Program-made: the position numbers and the translations under genes
The notes under the pieces: model-generated
Databases searched by the model: none
Seen by the model: the letters and a program-made list of their open reading frames with translations, nothing else
What the model was told of the DNA's origin: nothing
In this document: piece after piece, positions 25,974 through 33,566 of the stretch
Layout: each line of letters opens with the position of its first letter
Numbering within the stretch: position 1 is the first letter of the stretch
From: Streptomyces sp. NBC_01498
GTDB taxonomy: Bacteria; Actinomycetota; Actinomycetes; Streptomycetales; Streptomycetaceae
NCBI RefSeq assembly: GCF_036327775.1
Contig: NZ_CP109598.1
Span: 2,480,001 to 2,544,000 of the forward strand
Length of the DNA: 64,000 nt
Reading direction: 5' to 3'

Positions 25974-26957
25974 GTGACCATGCCCACGACTGCACCCTCG
26001 CCCACAGGCTTCGCCGTGGGCGGTGCCCCCCTCGCCGACGTGACCGCGTCCGACAGTTCGCTGCGCCGGTTCCTCCACGGCCTGCCCGGCGTCGACGCCG
26101 TCGGCCTGGAGGCACGCGCCGCCTCGCTCGGTACGCGTTCGATCAAGACGACGGCCAAGGCGTACGCCATCGACCTGGCCATCTCGATGATCGACCTGAC
26201 GACCCTCGAAGGCGCCGACACCCCGGGCAAGGTCCGGTCGCTCGCCGCCAAGGCCCTGCACCCGGACCCGACCGACCGCACCGTCCCGACGACGGCCGCG
26301 CTCTGCGTCTACCCGGACATGGTGGAGACCGCCGTCGCCGCGCTCGCCGGGAGCGACGTGAAGGTCGCCTCCGTCGCGACCGCCTTCCCGGCGGGCCGCG
26401 CCGCCCTCGCGGTGAAGCTCGCCGACGTACGGGACGCGGTCGCCGCCGGTGCCGACGAGGTCGACATGGTGATCGACCGGGGCGCGTTCCTCGGGGGTCA
26501 CTACCTGAAGGTCTACGAGGAGATCGCCGCCGTGAAGGCGGAGTGCGGGACCGCCCGGCTCAAAGTGATCTTCGAGAACGGTGAGCTGTCCACGTACGAC
26601 AACATCCGCCGCGCCTCCTGGCTCGGCATGGCCGCCGGCGCGGACTTCATCAAGACGTCGACCGGCAAGGTCGCCGTCAACGCCACCCCCGCCAACACAC
26701 TGCTGATGCTGGAGGCCGTACGCGACTTCCGTGCCCTCACCGGTGTCCAGGTCGGCGTGAAGCCCGCCGGAGGCATCCGGACCAGCAAGGACGCGATCAA
26801 GTTCCTGGTGCTGGTCAACGAGACCGTCGGCGAGGACTGGCTGGACAACCACTGGTTCCGCTTCGGCGCGTCCAGCCTTCTCAACGACCTGCTGATGCAG
26901 CGCCAGAAGCTCTCCACCGGCCGCTACTCCGGCCCCGACTACGTCACAGTGGACTGA
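25974..26957 (+). CDS. deoC: deoxyribose-phosphate aldolase
   Basis: Class I aldolase splitting 2-deoxyribose-5-phosphate into glyceraldehyde-3-phosphate and acetaldehyde. 327 residues, longer than E. coli DeoC by an N-terminal and C-terminal extension typical of the large DeoC subtype. Active-site elements: ALCVYP, VDMVIDRGAFL (Asp), the Schiff-base Lys in FIKTSTGKV and the proton-relay Lys in GVKPAGGIR. Three possible starts (GTG 25971, GTG 25974, ATG 25980); the spacing from the -10 favours 25974. Followed after 6 nt by an aldehyde dehydrogenase that can take the acetaldehyde. Repressed, by inference, through the palindrome over its promoter. Confidence 0.96.
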   Translation: MTMPTTAPSPTGFAVGGAPLADVTASDSSLRRFLHGLPGVDAVGLEARAASLGTRSIKTTAKAYAIDLAISMIDLTTLEGADTPGKVRSLAAKALHPDPTDRTVPTTAALCVYPDMVETAVAALAGSDVKVASVATAFPAGRAALAVKLADVRDAVAAGADEVDMVIDRGAFLGGHYLKVYEEIAAVKAECGTARLKVIFENGELSTYDNIRRASWLGMAAGADFIKTSTGKVAVNATPANTLLMLEAVRDFRALTGVQVGVKPAGGIRTSKDAIKFLVLVNETVGEDWLDNHWFRFGASSLLNDLLMQRQKLSTGRYSGPDYVTVD

Positions 26958-26963
26958 TACACG

Positions 26964-28415
26964 ATGGCTTTCGAATACGCACCGGCCCCCGAGTCGCGCT
27001 CGGTCGTCGACATCGCGCCGAGCTACGGCCTGTTCATCGACGGCGAGTTCACCGACGCCGCCGACGGCAAGGTCTTCAAGACGGTCTCCCCCGCGACCGA
27101 GGAGGTCCTCTCCGAGGTCGCCCGCGCGGGCGCCGAGGACGTCGACCGGGCCGTGAAGGCGGCCCGCAGGGCGTTCGTGAAGTGGTCGGCCCTGCCGGGC
27201 GCCGAGCGCGCCAAGTACCTCTTCCGGATCGCCCGGATCATCCAGGAGCGTTCGCGCGAACTGGCCGTCCTGGAGACCCTCGACAACGGCAAGCCGATCC
27301 GCGAGACCCGCGACGCCGACCTCCCGCTGGTCGCCGCGCACTTCTTCTACTACGCGGGCTGGGCCGACAAGCTCGACCACGCCGGTTTCGGCCGGAGGAC
27401 GGCGGACGGACACGGCGGGCCGCGCCCGCTGGGCGTCGCCGGCCAGGTCATCCCGTGGAACTTCCCGCTGCTGATGCTCGCGTGGAAGATCGCCCCGGCG
27501 CTCGCCACCGGCAACACCGTGGTCCTCAAGCCCGCCGAGACCACCCCGCTCAGCGCGCTGTTCTTCGCCGACATCTGCCGCCAGGCCGGTCTGCCGCGCG
27601 GAGTCGTCAACATCCTTCCCGGGTACGGCGACGCGGGCGCCGCCCTCGTCGCGCACGAGGACGTCAACAAGGTCGCCTTCACCGGTTCGACCGCCGTCGG
27701 CAAGGCCATCGCCCGGCAGGTCGCGGGCACGGACAAGAAGGTCACGCTCGAACTCGGCGGCAAAGGCGCCAACATCGTCTTCGACGACGCCCCGATCGAC
27801 CAGGCCGTCGAGGGCATCGTCACCGGCATCTTCTTCAACCAGGGCCAGGTCTGCTGCGCCGGATCGCGGCTGCTGGTCCAGGAGTCCGTCCAGGACGAAC
27901 TGCTGGACTCGCTGAAGCGGCGGCTGTCCACGCTGCGGGTCGGCGACCCGCTGGACAAGAACACGGACATGGGCGCGATCAACTCCGCCGAGCAGCTCTC
28001 CCGGATCCGTACGCTGGCCGACGCGGGCGAGGCGGAGGGCGCCGACCGCTGGTCGCCCGCGTGCGAACTCCCGTCGTCCGGCTACTGGTTCGCACCGACC
28101 CTCTTCACCAACGTCACGCAGGCGCACACCGTCGCGCGCGACGAGATCTTCGGCCCGGTGCTCTCCGTCCTGACGTTCCGCACACCGGACGAGGCGGTCG
28201 CCAAGGCCAACAACACGCAGTACGGCCTCTCCGCCGGTATCTGGACGGAGAAGGGCTCCCGCATCCTCGCCGTGGCGAGCAAGCTCCGCGCGGGTGTGGT
28301 GTGGGCCAACACGTTCAACAAGTTCGACCCGACCTCGCCCTTCGGCGGCTACAAGGAGTCGGGCTACGGCCGCGAGGGCGGTCGCCACGGCCTGGAGGCG
28401 TATCTCGATGTCTGA
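26964..28415 (+). CDS. aldehyde dehydrogenase
   Basis: 483 residues, NAD(P)-dependent ALDH superfamily. Cofactor loop GSTAVGKAIA, general-base Glu in LELGGKGAN, and the nucleophilic Cys in NQGQVCCAGSR are intact. The gene lies 6 nt after deoC and overlaps the next gene by 8 nt, forming one operon, so acetaldehyde from deoxyribose breakdown is the likely substrate (inference). A 25-residue stretch between residues 360 and 380 is shorter than in most ALDHs (after MGAINSAEQL), which may alter the surface but not the catalytic centre. Confidence 0.93.
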   Translation: MAFEYAPAPESRSVVDIAPSYGLFIDGEFTDAADGKVFKTVSPATEEVLSEVARAGAEDVDRAVKAARRAFVKWSALPGAERAKYLFRIARIIQERSRELAVLETLDNGKPIRETRDADLPLVAAHFFYYAGWADKLDHAGFGRRTADGHGGPRPLGVAGQVIPWNFPLLMLAWKIAPALATGNTVVLKPAETTPLSALFFADICRQAGLPRGVVNILPGYGDAGAALVAHEDVNKVAFTGSTAVGKAIARQVAGTDKKVTLELGGKGANIVFDDAPIDQAVEGIVTGIFFNQGQVCCAGSRLLVQESVQDELLDSLKRRLSTLRVGDPLDKNTDMGAINSAEQLSRIRTLADAGEAEGADRWSPACELPSSGYWFAPTLFTNVTQAHTVARDEIFGPVLSVLTFRTPDEAVAKANNTQYGLSAGIWTEKGSRILAVASKLRAGVVWANTFNKFDPTSPFGGYKESGYGREGGRHGLEAYLDV

Positions 28416-29346
28416 GTCCGAGCGACAGTCCGACCGGCAGTCGGAACGGCAGTCGGAACGGCGGTCCGAGCGGCTGTCCGTCTTCAAGACCTACAAGCTG
28501 TACGTCGGGGGCAAGTTCCCCCGCTCCGAGAGCGGCCGGGTGTACGAGGTGAGCGACTCGAAGGGACGGTGGCTCGCCAACGCGCCCCAGTCCTCCCGCA
28601 AGGACGCCCGTGACGCGGTCTCCGCCGCCCGCAAGGCGTTCGGCGGCTGGTCGGGCGCCACGGCGTACAACAGGGGCCAGGTGCTCTACCGCGTCGCCGA
28701 GATGCTGGAGGGCCGCCGCGCGCAGTTCACCGCCGAGGTGGCCGCCGCCGAGGGCCTGTCCAAGTCGAAGGCGGCGTCCGTGGTGGACGCGACCATCGAC
28801 CGCTGGGTCTGGTACGCGGGCTGGACCGACAAGATCGGCCAGGTGACGGGCGGCGCCAACCCGGTGGCCGGACCGTACTTCAACCTGTCCACCCCGGAGC
28901 CCTCCGGCGTGGTGGTCGTCCTCGCGCCGCGGGAGTCGTCGTTCCTCGGCCTGGTCTCGGTCGTCGCCCCGGTGATCGCCACCGGCAACACGGCGGTCGT
29001 CGTGGCCGGCGAGTGCGTCCCGCTGCCCGCCCTGTCGCTGGGCGAGGTACTGGCCACCTCCGACCTGCCGGGCGGCGTCGTCAACGTCCTCTCGGGCCGT
29101 ACGGCGGAGCTGGGCGCCCCGCTCGCGGCGCACCAGGACGTCAACGGCATCGATCTGTGCGGCGCCGACGAGGAGTTGGCGAAGGAGCTGGAGATCGCGG
29201 CGGCGGACAACCTCAAGCGGGTGGTGCGCCCGTACCCGGTGGACTTCACGGCCGACCCCGGCACGGGACGGCTGACGGCGTTCCTGGAGACGAAGACCGT
29301 GTGGCACCCGACGGGCAGCCTGGGCGCGTCGGGCTCCGGCTACTGA
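28408..29346 (+). CDS. truncated ALDH-like protein lacking the catalytic domain
   Basis: 312 residues. Resembles only the first and cofactor-binding part of an aldehyde dehydrogenase (KLYVGGKFPRSESGRVYE; FGGWSGATAYNRGQVLYR; VAPVIATGNTAVVVAGE; GGVVNVLSGRTAELGAPLAAHQDVNGID) and stops before the region with the catalytic Cys. The GSTxxG loop is replaced by CGADEE. It cannot be an active dehydrogenase. The start overlaps the preceding ALDH stop, so the two are made together and may form a hetero-oligomer. N-terminus carries a Ser-Glu-Arg repeat (RQSERQSERRSER) encoded by 12-nt DNA repeats. The same paired arrangement occurs in other streptomycetes, so this is not a fresh pseudogene. Confidence 0.85.
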   Translation: MSESERQSDRQSERQSERRSERLSVFKTYKLYVGGKFPRSESGRVYEVSDSKGRWLANAPQSSRKDARDAVSAARKAFGGWSGATAYNRGQVLYRVAEMLEGRRAQFTAEVAAAEGLSKSKAASVVDATIDRWVWYAGWTDKIGQVTGGANPVAGPYFNLSTPEPSGVVVVLAPRESSFLGLVSVVAPVIATGNTAVVVAGECVPLPALSLGEVLATSDLPGGVVNVLSGRTAELGAPLAAHQDVNGIDLCGADEELAKELEIAAADNLKRVVRPYPVDFTADPGTGRLTAFLETKTVWHPTGSLGASGSGY

Positions 29347-29365
29347 CCCGTCCCCGCCCTCACGC

Positions 29366-29404
29366 AAGGAGGCCCGGCCGTCGTCGTGACGGCCGGGCCT
29401 CCTT
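29366..29404. terminator. strong terminator of the deoC operon
   Basis: Perfect 17-bp stem, AAGGAGGCCCGGCCGTC (29366-29382) and its complement (29388-29404), with loop GTCGT. It starts 19 nt after the stop. Confidence 0.85.
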
Positions 29405-29415
29405 ACGTAGGTGAG

Positions 29416-30190
29416 TAGGCAGGTGAGTTCGACCCCGCCTCTGTCCGTAGGCGGGCTGGCTCCGGCGGGCCTCTGTACCGAGGCGGGCGCGGGCGGGCCT
29501 GGGTACGTAGGCGGGCTCGGGCGGGGCCTCTGTACGTGGGCGGGCTCGGGCGGGGCCTCTGTACGTGGGCGGCGTCGCGCACGCGCGGGTACTCGTGGGC
29601 GGGCCCCCGGGCGCTCCTCGTACGCGAGTCCGCCCCGGGGCCACGCGGGCACAGGCACGCCCACACGGCCCACACGGCGCCTCACGCGGGCACCGCCGCA
29701 GCGTTTGCGGCACCCGTGCCGAATCTGCGCGCGGCGGCCGACGGATCCGTCACGCACCCCGCTCGGCCGGGCCTCTGTACGTAGGCGGGTACAGGAGGCC
29801 TCGTTCCCGCGAGTTCTCGTACGCGGCCCCCACGCGCCCCTCGTACGCGAGTCCGCCCCGGGGCCGCGCGGGTACAGGCACGCCCACACGGCCCACTCGG
29901 CGCCTCACGCGGGCACCGCCGCAGCGTTTGCGGCACCCGTGCCGAATCTGCGCGCGGCGGCCGACGGCGGCCGACGGATCCGTCACGCACCCCGCTCGGC
30001 CGGGCCGCTGTACGTAGGCGGGTACAGGAGGCCTCGTTCCCGCGAGTTCTCGTACGCGGCCCCCACGCGCCCCTCGTACGCGAGTCCGCCCCGGGGCCGC
30101 GCGGGCACAGGCACGCGCACACGGCCCACTCGGCGCCTCGCGCGGGCACCGCCTCTGGTGCGCCCCCGCACCCGCACGCGCGCCGCCCAC
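29416..30190. repeat. repeat block: minisatellite plus ~223/233-bp tandem duplication
   Basis: No gene is supported in the 877 nt between the ALDH-like gene and 30224. From 29416 to 29575 a GC-rich unit of 35-40 bp (core CTCTGTACGT-GGCGGGC) recurs about four times. From 29616 a segment beginning CCTCGTACGCGAGTCCGCC is repeated at 29839 and 30072: periods 223 and 233, the second longer because GGCCGACGGC is duplicated. The copies are over 90% alike and the third is partial (to about 30152). The unit contains an AGGAGGCCTCG word and a PNP-like GCAGCGTTTGCGGCA word but no conserved start codon with ribosome site. Confidence 0.85.
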
Positions 30191-30223
30191 CTCAGCCGGG
30201 CGGCGGTCCTGTCACCGAGCCGA

Positions 30224-30640
30224 TCAGCCGGGCAGCAGCCCCGTCGCCGGCCCGACCAGCGGCAGGTCCTCCAGGCCGCCGCCCTCGGTGACCGATTCCG
30301 TCAGGACCGCCGTCGACAGCGGCTTGAAGTCGGCGACCTGCGTGCCCACCGCGTTGTCCAGCGGGTCGACTCCCGTCTTGGCGAGCGGGTTGAGCTGAAG
30401 GTCCTTGACCGGCCCGAGGGCCCCGGCCAGGCCGTGCCCGAGCCCGCCCGCGAGGCCCGCGCCGGCCGCCTTCCCGGCCTCGGCGAGCGCGCTGTCCGGG
30501 CCGGACGCGGGCACCGGGGCCGCCGGGGCCGCCTGTGCGGCGGCGCCGCCGAGCCCGATCGCCGCGCCTGCGGCCGTGAGGGTCAGCCCGGCGCGCAGCA
30601 GCGCGCGGCGCCGGGAGGGGGGAGCTGAATGACGTGCCAT
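30224..30640 (-). CDS. small secreted protein with Tat-like signal
   Basis: 138 residues. N-terminus [21 protein letters not shown] contains a twin-arginine type motif, a moderately hydrophobic stretch and an AQA cleavage site near 36. The mature part is Ala/Gly/Pro-rich with no enzyme motif (PLAKTGVDPLDNAVGTQVADFKPLSTAVLTESV). It resembles in style the secreted protein at 37098-37427 (both have PLTESVT/PTESLT and a Gly-Leu-Leu-Pro/Gly end), so the two may be paralogues. AGGA 5 nt before the ATG. Function unknown. Confidence 0.75.
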   Translation of the reverse strand: MARHSAPPSRRRALLRAGLTLTAAGAAIGLGGAAAQAAPAAPVPASGPDSALAEAGKAAGAGLAGGLGHGLAGALGPVKDLQLNPLAKTGVDPLDNAVGTQVADFKPLSTAVLTESVTEGGGLEDLPLVGPATGLLPG

Positions 30641-30768
30641 GGAAGTCCTGTCTGCGCGCCGGTGAAGTGTAAGGGAGACGGCACGCAGAGTAGTTGAGGT
30701 GTGACCCTCGATACCAACGCCGTCGCCGGGGATCCCACGTGCGGGTGTATGCCTCACACTGGTGTCCC

Positions 30769-31626
30769 GTGAGTCTCCACCGAACCGCCTCCGCGCGTGT
30801 CGTCCTGCTCGCGGGCCCCTCCGGCTCCGGCAAGTCGTCGCTCGCCGCCCGCGCGGGCCTTCCCGTGCTCCGTCTCGACGACTTCTACAAGGAGGGCGAC
30901 GATCCGACGCTGCCGCTCGTCGCGGGCAGTTCGGACATCGACTGGGACTCCGCGCTGTCCTGGGACGCGGACGCGGCGGTCGCGGCGATCCTGGAGCTGT
31001 GCCGTACGGGCCGTACGACCGTCCCGGTGTACTCGATCGCCACCAGTTCCCGCACCGGCACCGAGGCGCTCGGCATCGGCCGTACGCCGCTGTTCGTCGC
31101 CGAGGGCATCTTCGCGGCCGATGTGGTCGCGCGCTGCGCCGAGTTGGGGGTGCTGGCCGACGCGCTGTGTCTGCGGGGCCGCCCGTCGACGACGTTCCGG
31201 CGCAGGCTGCTGCGGGATCTGCGCGAGGGCCGGAAGTCGGTGCCGTTCCTGCTGCGGCGCGGCTGGCGGCTGATGCGCGCGGAACGGGGCATCGTCGCCC
31301 GGCAGACCGCGCTGGGGGCGCACCCGTGCGCCAAGACGGAGGCGCTGGCCCGGATCGCCGACGCCCTCGCGGACGGCGACCGTCCCCGTACGGCGACGAC
31401 GGACGACACGTCCGTGTCCGTCGGCCCGCCCTCACCCCACAGCCCGTCCGCATCCGTCGGCCTGTCCGCACCCCACGGATCGTCCGTGTCCTGCGGCCCG
31501 TCCGTGTCTCACGGCGCATCCGTATCGCACGGCCCACGCGCAACCCATGGTCCGTCCTCGCCCCACGGCCCGTCCGCGTCGCACGGCCCGTCCGCGCCCG
31601 TCCGCCCCGCGAACAGCGGTCGCTGA
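30769..31626 (+). CDS. udk: uridine kinase
   Basis: 285 residues. P-loop GPSGSGKSS near the start, the nucleoside/Asp site RLDDFYKEGDDPTLP, then YSIATSSRTGTEAL and EGIFAADVV, as in the actinobacterial uridine kinase-like family. It would phosphorylate uridine/cytidine, completing pyrimidine salvage. After about residue 215 the sequence becomes a repetitive tail (SVSHG, GPSASHG and similar pentapeptide-like units) unrelated to the fold; the DNA shows the repeats at 31430-31610. GTG at 30769; CACACT lies 8 nt upstream and no ribosome site is seen. Divergent from the secreted protein gene. Confidence 0.85.
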   Translation: MSLHRTASARVVLLAGPSGSGKSSLAARAGLPVLRLDDFYKEGDDPTLPLVAGSSDIDWDSALSWDADAAVAAILELCRTGRTTVPVYSIATSSRTGTEALGIGRTPLFVAEGIFAADVVARCAELGVLADALCLRGRPSTTFRRRLLRDLREGRKSVPFLLRRGWRLMRAERGIVARQTALGAHPCAKTEALARIADALADGDRPRTATTDDTSVSVGPPSPHSPSASVGLSAPHGSSVSCGPSVSHGASVSHGPRATHGPSSPHGPSASHGPSAPVRPANSGR

Positions 31627-31708
31627 GCGGGCCGGGCCCGCGCCCCGACGCCCGCCCTCGCCCTCCCGACGGCCACCGGCCCCCTCCGACGGCCCCGGAA
31701 CGCGCAAA

Positions 31709-31738
31709 GACCGGACAGGCCCCCCAGCCTGTCCGGTC
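31709..31738. terminator. terminator between uridine kinase and sigQ
   Basis: GACCGGACAGG (31709-31719) pairs with CCTGTCCGGTC (31728-31738). Lies between convergent genes and can serve both. Confidence 0.75.
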
Positions 31739-31865
31739 CTGCTTCGGTGCACCCCCGTGCCCCCGGGTTCGCTTCCGCCGTCTCCCCCAGAGACGCCGGC
31801 CGCTCCCCCACTTTCCCCATGTCCCCCCGGTGTTGCTCCCCCCAGGGTGTTTCCCCCCGCTGCCT

Positions 31866-32684
31866 TCAGGCCACCAGCTCGCCGAAGGACTCTTCCTCGT
31901 CACGTCCGAAGCTGAGGACCTCGTCCTCGCGCAGCCGGCGGAGCGACCGCCAGATGCTCGACTTCACCGTGCCGACACTGATGTTGAGGATGTCCGCGAT
32001 CTCGGGATCGGTCCGGCCCTCGTAGTAGCGCAGCACCAGCATCGTGCGCTGCGTCTCGGGAAGGCGCGAGAGCGCCTGCCAGAGCACCGTGCGCAGCTCC
32101 GTGCCGCGCATCGCGTCGGTGTCGCCCGCCGTCTCCGGCAGCTCCTCCGTCGGGTACTCGTTGAGCTTGCGCCTGCGCCACGCGCTGATGTGCAGGTTGG
32201 TCATGGTGCGGCGGAGATAGCCGCCGACGGCCGCCTTGTCGCTGATCCGGTCCCAGGCGCGGTAGGTGGAGAACAGCGCGCTCTGGAGCAGGTCCTCGGC
32301 CTCGAAGCGGTCGCCCGTGAGGTGGTAGGCGGTGGCGTACAGGGAGGCCCGGCGCTCCTGGACGTAGGCGGTGAACGCCGTCTCGGCGTCCGTGGCCTCC
32401 GTCCGTACGGTGCGCTCCCCCGTGACCTTCCCGTACGCCGTGCCCTCGTTCCCCCGCCCGGCCTGCTCACGACCGGCCTTCTCCCGACCGGTCTCCCGGC
32501 CCGGGTTCTCCCCCGCGGGCTTCGGCGCCGTTTCGACCACCGCGATGTACGGCGGCCGGTACGGACGCCCGGCGCCGCGAACGCACCCCCGCCCGTTCAC
32601 GGCGCCGGACTTCTCGGTGCTCCGTGCGACGTCGTGGAGACGCGTGACCACTGCGCTCGAGGCCGTGCTGTGAGTTGAGTTCAT
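31866..32684 (-). CDS. sigQ: ECF sigma factor SigQ
   Basis: 272 residues. Sigma region 2 (ASLYATAYHLTGDRFEAEDLLQSALFSTYRAWDRI...LRRTMTNLHISAWRRRK) and region 4 (LSRLPETQRTMLVLRYYEGRTDPEIADILNISVGTVKSSIWRSLRRLRE) are complete, preceded by an unusually long N-terminal part of about 100 residues rich in Gly/Arg/Glu. Divergent from afsQ1, the arrangement known in S. coelicolor where AfsQ1 activates sigQ and SigQ antagonises AfsQ1-dependent antibiotic production. Start ATG at 32684 has a GGGGGG about 6 nt upstream. The AfsQ1-box at 32781-32796 lies 97 nt upstream of the start, appropriate for activation of this promoter. Confidence 0.92.
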   Translation of the reverse strand: MNSTHSTASSAVVTRLHDVARSTEKSGAVNGRGCVRGAGRPYRPPYIAVVETAPKPAGENPGRETGREKAGREQAGRGNEGTAYGKVTGERTVRTEATDAETAFTAYVQERRASLYATAYHLTGDRFEAEDLLQSALFSTYRAWDRISDKAAVGGYLRRTMTNLHISAWRRRKLNEYPTEELPETAGDTDAMRGTELRTVLWQALSRLPETQRTMLVLRYYEGRTDPEIADILNISVGTVKSSIWRSLRRLREDEVLSFGRDEEESFGELVA

Positions 32685-32780
32685 CTCGCGCCCCCCGTCG
32701 GCTGGAGTCTGTTTTTCTGTGTGCTCTTTCCGTCTGACCAAGAGATTGCCGGGCCAGTTTCATGGGGCTGTCTGCCGACT

Positions 32781-32796
32781 GTCACAGCCGTGTCAC
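32781..32796. promoter_or_regulatory. AfsQ1-box
   Basis: GTCAC AGCCGT GTCAC is a perfect match to the published AfsQ1 consensus GTnAC-n6-GTnAC. It lies in the 204-nt intergenic region between divergent sigQ and afsQ1, so AfsQ1 probably controls one or both. Confidence 0.85.
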
Positions 32797-32888
32797 AGGG
32801 GTTGTTGATCTTGGCGTGGGATATGCGGTATGGGTGGGAGCGCTCCAACTGTCGAACTGTGGTCCCCCCATGGGCCAGAATGACCTCC

Positions 32889-33566
32889 GTGCCTTTCCTG
32901 TTGCTGATCGAGGACGACGACGCCATCCGCACGGCCCTCGAACTCTCGTTGTCACGCCAGGGCCACCGGGTGGCCACTGCGGCGACGGGAGAGGACGGCC
33001 TGAATCTGCTGCGAGAACAACGCCCGGATCTGATCGTTCTGGACGTGATGCTGCCCGGTATCGACGGTTTCGAAGTGTGCCGTCGGATCAGGCGGACCGA
33101 CCAGTTGCCGATCATTCTGCTGACCGCGCGCAGCGACGACATCGACGTGGTCGTCGGGCTGGAGTCCGGCGCGGACGACTATGTGGTCAAACCCGTGCAG
33201 GGCCGGGTGCTGGACGCCCGTATCCGGGCCGTCCTGCGGCGCGGGGAGCGGGAGGCGACCGACTCGGCGACCTTCGGCAGCCTGGTCATCGACCGTTCGG
33301 CGATGACCGTGACGAAGAACGGTGACGACCTCCAGCTGACGCCGACCGAGCTGCGGCTGCTGCTGGAGCTGAGCCGGCGGCCCGGCCAGGCGCTGTCCCG
33401 GCAGCAGTTGCTGCGGCTGGTGTGGGAGCACGACTATCTCGGCGACTCGCGGCTGGTCGACGCCTGTGTGCAGCGGCTGCGCGCGAAGGTGGAGGACGTA
33501 CCGTCGTCGCCGACCCTGATCCGTACCGTGCGGGGCGTGGGCTACCGGCTGGACGCGCCTTCGTGA
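32889..33566 (+). CDS. afsQ1: response regulator AfsQ1
   Basis: OmpR/PhoB-family response regulator of the AfsQ1/Q2 system, which in S. coelicolor controls antibiotic genes, nitrogen assimilation and sigQ. 225 residues. Receiver with DD at 10-11, phosphoacceptor Asp-52 (VLDVM), Thr and Lys-conserved LLTAR and KPV; DNA-binding winged helix from about 130 (FGSLVIDRSAMTVTKNGDDLQLTPTELRLLLELSRRPG). GTG start at 32889 places the acceptor Asp at 52, the numbering used in the literature; ATG at 32880 is a possible alternative. CAGAAT ends 7 nt before the GTG. The stop overlaps afsQ2 by 4 nt. Confidence 0.96.
   Translation: MPFLLLIEDDDAIRTALELSLSRQGHRVATAATGEDGLNLLREQRPDLIVLDVMLPGIDGFEVCRRIRRTDQLPIILLTARSDDIDVVVGLESGADDYVVKPVQGRVLDARIRAVLRRGEREATDSATFGSLVIDRSAMTVTKNGDDLQLTPTELRLLLELSRRPGQALSRQQLLRLVWEHDYLGDSRLVDACVQRLRAKVEDVPSSPTLIRTVRGVGYRLDAPS

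Noticed and set aside
28408..29346. Recent pseudogene by frameshift of a full ALDH
   Set aside because: Clean start overlap, a proper stop followed by a strong terminator and no ALDH remnant downstream; it is a kept short form.
29616..30152. Possible insertion sequence or repeated gene
   Set aside because: No transposase frame, no terminal inverted repeats or target duplication seen; the copies are simple tandem duplicates.
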